Below, one piece after another: positions 26,760 through 36,300 of a stretch of DNA of 64,000 nucleotides (its first letter is position 1; the number at the start of each line of letters is the position of its first letter). The stretch lies in NCBI GenBank assembly GCA_028829895.1, contig CM054182.1:9289001-9353000 (forward strand), read 5' to 3'. Source of the stretch: Sinotaia quadrata (Eukaryota; Mollusca; Gastropoda; Architaenioglossa; Viviparidae). A program made the translations under genes and the position numbers. The notes under the pieces are model-generated. The model did not search any database and was not told where the DNA came from. It was given only the letters and a program-made list of their open reading frames with translations.

Positions 26760-27107
26760 TAGTTCTTCCCCTTTGTCCCGTGAACAGTATGATAAGTAGT
26801 TGTAAGGAAAGAATAGGTCGTGGAAAATCACTGAGACGTGCATAGTAGATCTCGGCCATACAACATTGTGTCAGTAAAGAAATTAGTAGAGTTCTTCCCC
26901 TTTGTCCCGTGAACAGTATTTTAAGTAGTTGTAAGGAAAGAATAGGCCGTGGAAGATCACTGAGACGTGCATAGTAGATCTCGGCCATACAACATTGTAG
27001 TTCTTCCCTTTTGTCCCGTGAACAGTATGATAAGTAGTTGTAAGGAAAGAATAGGCCGTGGAAGATCACTGAGACGTGCATAGTAGATCTTGGCCATATA
27101 ACATTGC
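26760..27107. repeat. 109-bp tandem repeat, 3 copies
   Basis: Copies at about 26760-26868, 26890-26998 and 26999-27107 start AGTTCTTCCCCTTTGTCCCG and end ACAACATTG or similar; 21 extra bases lie between copies one and two. A 142-codon minus frame runs through it by virtue of the repeat. Confidence 0.92.
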
Positions 27108-28429
27108 TGATGGATTCACTCCTGAAAGTCCACTGCTAACATTCCTTGATGGCGTGGTCTGTAGTTGCGTAGTGATACAGACTACTTCCATGACACCCCC
27201 TCCCCTTTTCAGCAATCTGAGTAGGTTTTTCTTTCAAGTTTTCAAACTCAAGTTCGAAGCTATCTGACTGGCGATCAGAAAACTAGAACACGTATTGGCT
27301 CTCTGTTGTCAGTTAGCTTTCTTTTTTTTTTTTTTTCGCGTGAAGACGTTCTCGTAATCATGGCGGTGGGGTTTGGAGGCTAGGGGGGTTTCTAGATCTG
27401 TATTACAGCGGTTCGTATAAATTCTGGGCGTATTTTTGATGACAGAATAATTCGCTTGAAAGCCACATGCAGGCGTCCTCCAGGCGTCTGTTCAGTGGAT
27501 ATGACGCCTGCCAAATAGGATCCTAAAAATATTTAAAAAATGGTGTGTGTGTGATGTTTATCTAATCACACTTTCTTTTTCATATATGCGTTTGTTTGTT
27601 TCTAATCGTTATGTTAATCGAGAACGACCTTGGTCAATCCATTAGTAGCCTTCCTAAAAGGATTGAAAATATTTGTTTATGTGTATTTTGAGGTCTGGAG
27701 TTCAGTAGTTAGATAGATAGATAAACAAATAAATATATATAGAGAGAGCAATAACCAGAACCACATATTTAAGTAATCTGTGTGCCACTATTAATTGTCA
27801 CATGTTTGAGAAATTATTTGTTTTTATGTCAGTTCTGATAGTACAGTTACACACATCTTTGGGTCACCATCACACATCTGTTGTGTTCCTAAACCTAGAA
27901 GTTACCATAACACAACTTTTGGGCTGTCATTTGTTGACTGAAGCAATGTGATTTTCTTACAATTCACTGATTTCTAAAATTAAGAATCTAACTGATAGAA
28001 ACATGTTGGCACTAAATGCAGAAATATATGCTGCAACAGCACTTTCTGTAAAATTAAATAAATACTATATAATAACTAACACCTGACTCGGGAGTGGAAT
28101 GTATATGGGGGAGGGGTGAGAGTAGGAATGGAAGCTAACTGAAGCACAGTCTAAAGAAATATGGATTTCCAGCATTTCTCTTTAGATTTGTTTCACTGGT
28201 CATTTTATCTGAAGGTAACTGATGGGTCTTATGGTCAATGATGAATTTTGACTATCATTCACATCGTTTTCTTGTGTATTCTGGTCATTCATAAATTTTG
28301 TACTCTTCTCCTTTGATGATCATCATCTGCTCATAAATCTTATTTACAGGTTATTGATGAGATTTGGTCTAGATATTGAGGAACCTATCTGCTGTTCATT
28401 GATTAACTTTGCTTGTCATTGATGATATT
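27108..28429. other. Non-coding DNA, no feature seen
   Basis: AT-rich, with a T run near 27324-27337. Confidence 0.5.
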
Positions 28430-28960
28430 TACTAGTCATTGCTGGGCTTTGTTTATTGGTCATTGCTGGGCTTTGTTTGCTGGTCATTGCTGGGCTTTGT
28501 TTGCTGGTCATTGCTGGGCTTTGTTTGCTGGTCATTGCTGGGCTTTGCTGATCATCGATGGGCTTTGTTGCTGGTCATTGATGGGCTTTGTTTGCTAGTG
28601 ATTGCTGGGCTTTCTTTACTGGTCATTGCTGGGCTTTGTTTGCTGGTCATTGCTGGGCTTTGTTTGCTAGTGATTGATGGGCTTTGTTGGTCATTGATGG
28701 GCTTTGTTTGCTGGTCATTGATGGGCTTTGTTTGCTAGTGATTGATGGGCTTTGCTGGTCATTGATGGGCTTTGTTTGCTGGTCATTGATGGGCTTTGTT
28801 TGCTAGTCATTGATGGGCTTTGTTTGCTTTTCATTCATGTGCTTTGTTTGACGATCATTGAGGACTTTTGACCTTCATTGATGTGTTTTATTTGCTGGTT
28901 GTTGATGGGCTTTGTTTGCAGATCATTGAGGACTTTTTTTGCTTGTTTCTGATAAACTTT
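28430..28960. repeat. 24-bp minisatellite, about 20 copies
   Basis: Units of the form GGTCATTGCTGGGCTTTGTT with GCT or variants (ATTGATGGG). The first half is regular, the right end decays. Being eight codons long it opens two + frames; not a gene. Confidence 0.92.
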
Positions 28961-29840
28961 GCTGATTATTGTGGACTTTCCCTGTAATTGATTGGCTTTG
29001 TCTAGTAGTGGTAATATGATCTGTTATTTAGTGTTAGTGTGAAAAACGTTGGTCTGTAAATGTTAGTTTGGCATTTTTTTTGTTATGAAAATTTTGTTTG
29101 AAAGCATTGATGTGTTTAGTGTTAGACTGACAGACTTTGGTCTATTAGTGTTCCCATCATTAAACTTTGCTAGTCCTGGATAGCATTAGGTTTACTGTCC
29201 ATTTAACTTTAAACTTTGACTTAGTAAATAGTAATATTCTTGACATTATTGCCTGAATACTTGTCTCAGGACAATAAAGTGTTGGCTTTATATTTTGCTT
29301 AAATAAAAAAATTGATGAAAGCATATAATTATAAATTTTACAAGTAGTGTTTTCTCCTGCTTGCTTTACTTTTCAGTTTTAATCTACATGTGTGTGCTTT
29401 GTTGCACATGCTGAGTGACTAGCCTACACAGATTTGAAAGGATATTGTATGAATGAGCTTTGCTTCTTTTTATTTGGAGTGTTATTTAAAAATAAACAAA
29501 GTGTTTAAATAAAATTTTGTTTCTGTTGTGGCCTATTTATTTTTGTTTGTGTTAACCATTTTTAATTTATTTCTTTATTTTATAATTGATTCATAAATGA
29601 TCAATCCTTTCCCAGAAATAATAAAATGTACACTATAAATAATTTGATTGGAGATTAGTTTGGTTTTCTTAGCTTACTAGCTATTATTGTTCACTTCTGG
29701 ACTGTGAGGTCTGCTATCAGTACAGATTCTATTATATGTACAGAACAGAGATAAAAATTGCTTTAAACAATGTAAACCACCATTAAAAGTTGAACAATTG
29801 ACTATCATATATATTTAATATATGTTTGATTTATTTGCAG
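28961..29840. other. Sequence just upstream of the first receptor exon seen
   Basis: AT-rich, presumably intron, ending in the acceptor TTTGCAG. I find no signal-peptide exon here. Confidence 0.5.
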
Positions 29841-29932
29841 GCAACCCAATCGTATCTGAGAATGCCAGTGACTATAGGTTTAGATGTGCATGTGACGACT
29901 GTGCAGAGACTTTTTGTGAGACCAGTTCTAGG
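29841..29932 (+). CDS. ACVR1: Receptor coding exon 1 of those visible: N-terminal ligand-binding ectodomain
   Basis: The acceptor TTTGCAG ends at 29840 and the donor AGG|GTGAGT follows 29932. The exon enters with two bases of a split codon, so an upstream exon ending in phase 1 must exist. It encodes 30 full residues with five-cysteine spacing CxCxxC....C typical of type I receptor ectodomains, and an N-A-S sequon. The last 21 bases and the donor are copied three more times in the following intron. Confidence 0.92.
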
Positions 29933-30302
29933 GTGAGTAAATTAGTTACAGGTTTTGTGAGACCAGGTCCAGAGTGAGTAAAATAGTTATGTTTTGTAAG
30001 ACCAGGTCAAGAGTGAGTAAAATAGTTATGTTTTGTGAGACCATTCTAGAGTGAGCAAAATAGTTATAGTTTTGGGTTTGTCATTTGCAAAATATTGTCT
30101 TCCTTTGAAATTGTATGTGTCAGTGTGAGAGCGTGTGTGTGTGTGTGTCTTTGTATGTTTTTATATAGAGTGTGTGCAATTGTTTGCATCTTTGTAATCA
30201 AGCCTAATTGTAAGTGTTAAGTTCATTTTACTTAATGTTGTGTATTTTACTAATTAAAAAAATTATTGTGTCTTTATGTATGTTTGAGTGTATTATAACT
30301 TT

Positions 30303-30339
<37 letters not shown>

Positions 30340-33300
30340 CATATGAAAAGGGAGAGCATAGAAAAGTAAGCTAGTAGGGATGAGCTCTCTTTCCTTAAAC
30401 AGTTACTGTCACCTGTTTATGATATTTTTGTTTTCTTTATTTGTGTGATCAAATTTATTTTCCTTTATTCATTTTTATATAATATAACATGGCTTCCTTT
30501 TTTTTTTTGATCCCTAATTTCTTTTGAATTTGACAGTTTAATTAATTATATATAATTATCATTGTCTTATACATAATATTTTATCTATTAGTTTAGACTC
30601 AGAGTGCCAAATGTAAAAACAGAACATGGCATGAAATGAAGATCATTATAAATTAGCACATTTTTGTCTATTTCCAATGTTTCATTTTCACTATCTTAAT
30701 GTTTGTGCAGTGCTTCACTATGGGCTATTTAGATGAGAGTAATGGGGAAATGAAATACCGCATGGGGTGTTTTGGGGAAACGTACCGGCTGAGTTGTAAG
30801 ATTGAGCACTTGGAACAACGAATAGAATTTGCTGTGGAGTGCTGCATAGGAGACTACTGCAACAAGGAACGCCGTCCACAGGTTCCTCGCGAAAGTACTG
30901 ATTTTTATTTATGAACGTCTGTTTTACATATTTATAGTATATACTCAGTTTCCTTGGATTCCTTGCATCCTGCTAAAAGTAGCTACTGGAATGTGTGTCC
31001 AACAGTCATTAGATTTAATGTGTATGTGTGTGTGTGTGTGTGTGTGTGTAAAAGCAGAAGTCTGTGAAGTAAAATGTAATCAATCTAGAGAATTAAGACT
31101 ATTATTAATACCCATGTCTGCATGTGATTTATCAAACTTAAGATCATTGGGTTAACTCTATCCATCCTTTCAGCGATAAAAATTGTGGGATATATTTAAC
31201 AAACCATTCTTCTGTCATGCAAGTATTCAACTGATGGAACCTCTTGCTTAAGGGATAGATTTTGATCCATCTTTAATTACTTAAGCCCCCACCCATCCTC
31301 TACCCCAAACTAATTAAAATAATTCTGTGCAAGAAGCTGGTCACAAGAAATAACTATTTGTTAAATATAACAATAATGAAAGAAACAAAAAAAAAGTTTA
31401 GTTAAAATGAACAATAGATCCAAATATTTATAGAATATTCAATTAAATTTATGTTCCCTAAAGAGTAAATTCACTCTTATAGCTACTATTTTTCACTGTA
31501 GAATAGAGTGTCGAAAAGAGGATAAATTTACATAATAATGATCCTTGCTCAAACGATATGATGTCACTGGTATGTTAAAGCGGTCTTACTGATGGTCATT
31601 GTTGACACTGTCATTTCACCTTTGATTATTTTTTTTACAGAGGTTCCACCTGACCAAACGTGGCAAGAGCTTACCCCCATCATTGTTGCCGTGGTGATTC
31701 CCATAATCACTGTATCTATGCTAATTGTTGTCATATCTCTGCTCTGCCGACATGTGCATAAACGGCGTATGGATGCACTTCTGGCACAAGAGCGGCGATT
31801 ACTGGAAGAAGATGGTCTGCGGGTACAGCATGTAGGAGAGACAACTTTACAGGTATGCTCGTAGCCTAAACTTTCATTCTTTTAGGAAATAGAAAAAAAT
31901 ATATATAAACAGTACAGTTTAGCAAAGAAATATATTTGCTGTGAGTACCAAAGATTAATTATAGATTGTAATTTGATTAATGTTTGAAAAAGAAGGTTGT
32001 TACTGGTACAACACTTAGATGGTAATTATAAATTAAAGTTTAGTTTCAGTTAGCTGTTGTGTATTAACTTTCCCCTTCATCTGTGTACTGTTGGAGTAGT
32101 GTTAGCTGTTTTAGATTCTGTTGTATTTGTATGTTTATACATTTGCATAGTTTATATGTAACTAGAAATTGCTTGGTTACAGGAGCTTTTGGATCACTCT
32201 TGCACATCAGGGAGTGGCAGTGGTCTCCCTCAACTAGTGCAGAGAACTGTGGCAAAGCAAGTTTGCCTCTTAGAGTGCATAGGTAAGTGTATTTATTAGA
32301 GTGCATAGATAAGTGCATTTATTTGAAAAAATAAGTAAATGTAGTTATTGTTACTTAGATAAGTGTATTTAGTGAATACCGCTGAGTTAAATTAGAGATT
32401 TTACTGTACCACAATATTTGTTGTTTTTTACTGATAAAATATATTCCTCTCTTGTTTAAAATGAGCATATTAGTATCTTTGTAATCATAAATTTGAACTA
32501 AAGTATTTAAATGAAATGACAGTAATCATCATAGTCTCTGAAGAAGTATAGCCTGTCATTGACTTGACTTCATTTGCAGCAGTCTCACTGTTGATGTAAG
32601 GATGGCCATAGTTTTTGGTAGGGAGGTTGTGAAGGCAGGAGGGTGGGACTAACCATTCTCTTTTGTTTATGATAAGACTGTTTTTGTTAAATGTTTCTAA
32701 ACTAAACATTAATTTATAGGCTTTTTGTATCACTTTCATTATTGTGAATACTTAGCCAAAAAAAATACACAATAGATTTATATTTTGAGTACTAAATGTT
32801 TATTGAAAATTAATTCTGACTTAAAGCATTTTGCAATTGCTTATTGCAACAAATATTTCTATTTGTTCCGCTGTTGACTAATGTCAGAGCGTTTGTGAAA
32901 AAATAAATCTATAATAATTTCTAACTGAGCCATAATACCAGAACAGTTATTCAAGGGAGATAACTGACAATTTTTGGGATCAGTTGCAATTCAAATTACC
33001 TCCCTTACACTGCACTATTTCCAGTCATTCTGTTTTAAGAAATGTGAAGAATGTTGTGTCATTTTCATTATCACATTATTTATTGTGATAAGTACTATAG
33101 CATTTCATACTGTTCTTACTTTTTACATATGCTCAGGTAAAGGACGATATGGAGAAGTGTGGAGAGGTCGCTATCATGATGAAGATGTAGCTGTCAAGAT
33201 TTTTTCTTCTCGTGATGAAGCCAGTTGGTCTCGGGAGACAGAGATTTACAACATGTGTCTCTTGCGCCATGAAAACATTTTGGGCTACTATGGGTCAGAC

Positions 33301-36300
33301 ATGACTTCACGCCACTCTTGCACCCAGCTTTGGCTCATCACACACTACCACCCATACGGATCTCTGTATGATTTCCTGCAGAAAAATGTCTTAGACTACA
33401 AGCAAATGCTGAGCCTTATCCACTCTGCTGCTTCTGGCTTGTCGCACCTGCATACGGAAATTGTTGGGAACAGAGGCAAGCCTGCCATCGCCCATCGAGA
33501 CATCAAGACCAAAAACATCTTAGTGAAAAGCAATATGACTTGTTGTATTGGTGACTTGGGTTTGGCAGTGATTCACCGACAACAGGAAAACCTTTTGGAT
33601 CTTGGCCACAATCAGAAGGTAAGCTTGAGCCAGAGTTGGCATCAGGAAAACCTTTAGGATCTTGGCCTCAATCAGAAGGTAAGCTTGAGCCAATAGTTAA
33701 CATCAGGAAAATCTTTTGGATCTTGGCCATAATGAGAAGGTAAGTTTAAGCCAAAGGTCAACAACAGTAAAACTTTCCTGATCTTGAATAAAATCAGAAA
33801 AAAAAATTGAAGCCAAAGATATTGGTTAAGTTGTATGAAAAACGAGCTCACTGAATTCGGGCCTGAAGTGTGAAGGCTACAAACAAAACTGTTAGATTTT
33901 AGTCTTTCTTCACTATAATACTTACATTTATTTATGACTGAATTCAGAGGAAGATGATTTGTAATGGATTTGTATGTAACAACTGCATTACAACAGAGTT
34001 GAAGAAACCATTACAAAAAGTTAAAAATCTGAAGGATCCAGCTATTTTATGTGTAGCGCTAGTGGCTGTTGTTGTTGGGACTGTCAAGTACTACTTGATA
34101 TAGTAGATGTTCAGAGCATTATTGTGTACAATGCTATTCTCATCCCTTATTGTATACAATGCTACTCTCATCCCTTATTGTGGACAATACTACTCTCATC
34201 CCTTATTGTGGACAATACTACTCATCATCCCTTATTGTATACTATGCTACTCTCATCCCTTATTGTGTACAATGCTACTCTCATCCCTTATTGTATACAA
34301 TGCTACTCTCATCCCTTATTGTGTACAGCACACTTTCATCATTCTTTATTATGTATAAAATGAGTTTAATAAACAAACTGGTATTACAAACTACTGACAT
34401 GGCATTAAAAGTCTGTTGTTGTTTTTTTACAAAATCACTAACATACTACTTTGATAGCCTGTTTTCTGTTTTGTATATTTTTCAAAAAAAAGGTTGCATT
34501 TATAGACATTTACCCAAAAGAAAAAATATTACAAAATTTCTGTCAAATGTGTGGTCAGAATGTTGGCATTCAGATCAAGTCAGTCAGAAACAAAACAAAT
34601 CAAAACAGCTATTGTATTGTGACAGCTGATATTTGATTCATGCAGCTTCAGCAGAAATCATGGGGTAAAAATGAATAGAATAGAAAAATCAAGAATTAAA
34701 ATTAATATCAGTTGCATAAAATAGATATGCTTGTTTATCCTGAAATAAAATTTAAATATGCTTACCAAGAATAAGATATAAATACAGTCAACCCTTCTAG
34801 GTTCACAGGGAATTTGTAAATGTTTAGCACATTGAATATAACATTTACATAATTTACATACTATTTTAATAATGTATAAATTTGTAAAGTAAATCTAACT
34901 AAGTGTATATATTCTGTGCTCGGGTTACTATAGGGATATTACCATTATTTTAAGTGACATAGGTTAGTTTCTAAGTGAATTGTGCCCCCAAAGTTCTAAG
35001 TGACTGTAACTACAAGTGCACAAAACCCTAAAAGACAGGGTGACTGGTGGGTTGGGGTTGGGGTAGGGACGGGTTGCTTGTATTACTGTGTTAGGTGTCA
35101 CAGTGTTGCTTAATTTGGTGATGAGTATGAGATTGTGAATGAAGCAGGATGTTTAAAGTAGTGAACAGAGATTTTTTTAATATAGTCTTATCTCACAGTT
35201 TACTATAAAATTATTGGAACAATACAGTTTTTGTTTGGCTTGAAAATCGTTGCTTTTAACACTTCTTGAAAGAGATAATAATTTTGCACCTATTTCCTAG
35301 TCATTATAATTATCTCTTAAATATATTTCAGATCCTTGTAAATTTTGACATTTTGGGCAATGATTACCAAAATCCAGATTTAGAACAGAATTTTAATAAG
35401 TTCTTTTGTCTTTGGAGAAAGTAGTGAGTGTTTTCTTCTCTGTTGATGTTTCAGGTTGGCACCAAGCGATACATGGCACCAGAATTGTTGGCAGAGACCC
35501 TTAACCCATCTTTCTTTGATTCATTTAAGTGTGTAGATGTCTACGCATTTGGACTTGTCATTTGGGAGATTGCAAGAAGATCAGGAGGTGAGATCTCTGC
35601 TTTTGTCTGTCACTAGTAAACCATTACATTTTTGCCAGAACCTAGTCTGTCCTGTATTCTGTAGCTCTCATTTCTGTCAGCACCTCCTTGTCCCTCTTCT
35701 GCTCACATTCAAATGTGAATTGTCACCTGGCACTACTTTCTCGAGTGAACCATCGCATTTCTCCATCACATTTCTCTCACTATATTGCCTGTTCACAATG
35801 AAACATGATACATTGATCGTCTGGTACTTTTTGTCACTAGTAAAACAGTACACTTCTTAAGTACTTTGTTCTCTTGCTCACATTCACAACACATTACCTC
35901 ATCACATTCACAACACATTACCTCATCACATTCACAACACATTACCTCATCTGGATACTGCATTTCCCTATAATGAAGCAAAAGATTGTTTCCTGATTGT
36001 ATCATTCACACAATTTCTCCATGGCACAGTTAATTCATACCACTCACATTTTGCCTATATTGAGGCAAAAGATTGTTAACTGATTTTATTATTCACACGC
36101 TTTCTCCACAGCACAGTTAATTCATACCACTCACATTTTGCCTATATTGAGGCAAAAGATTGTTAACTGATTTTATTATTCACACGCTTTCTCCACAGCA
36201 CAGTTAATTCATACCACTCACATTTTGCCTATATTGAGTGAGGCAAAAGATTGTTAACTGATTTTATCATTCATTCACTTTCTCCATGGCACACTTAATT

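Noticed and set aside
32974..33136. Upstream extension of the kinase frame to an ATG
   Set aside because: The open stretch ends at a proper acceptor and receptor homology begins exactly after it; the GS exon supplies the first base of the split glycine codon.
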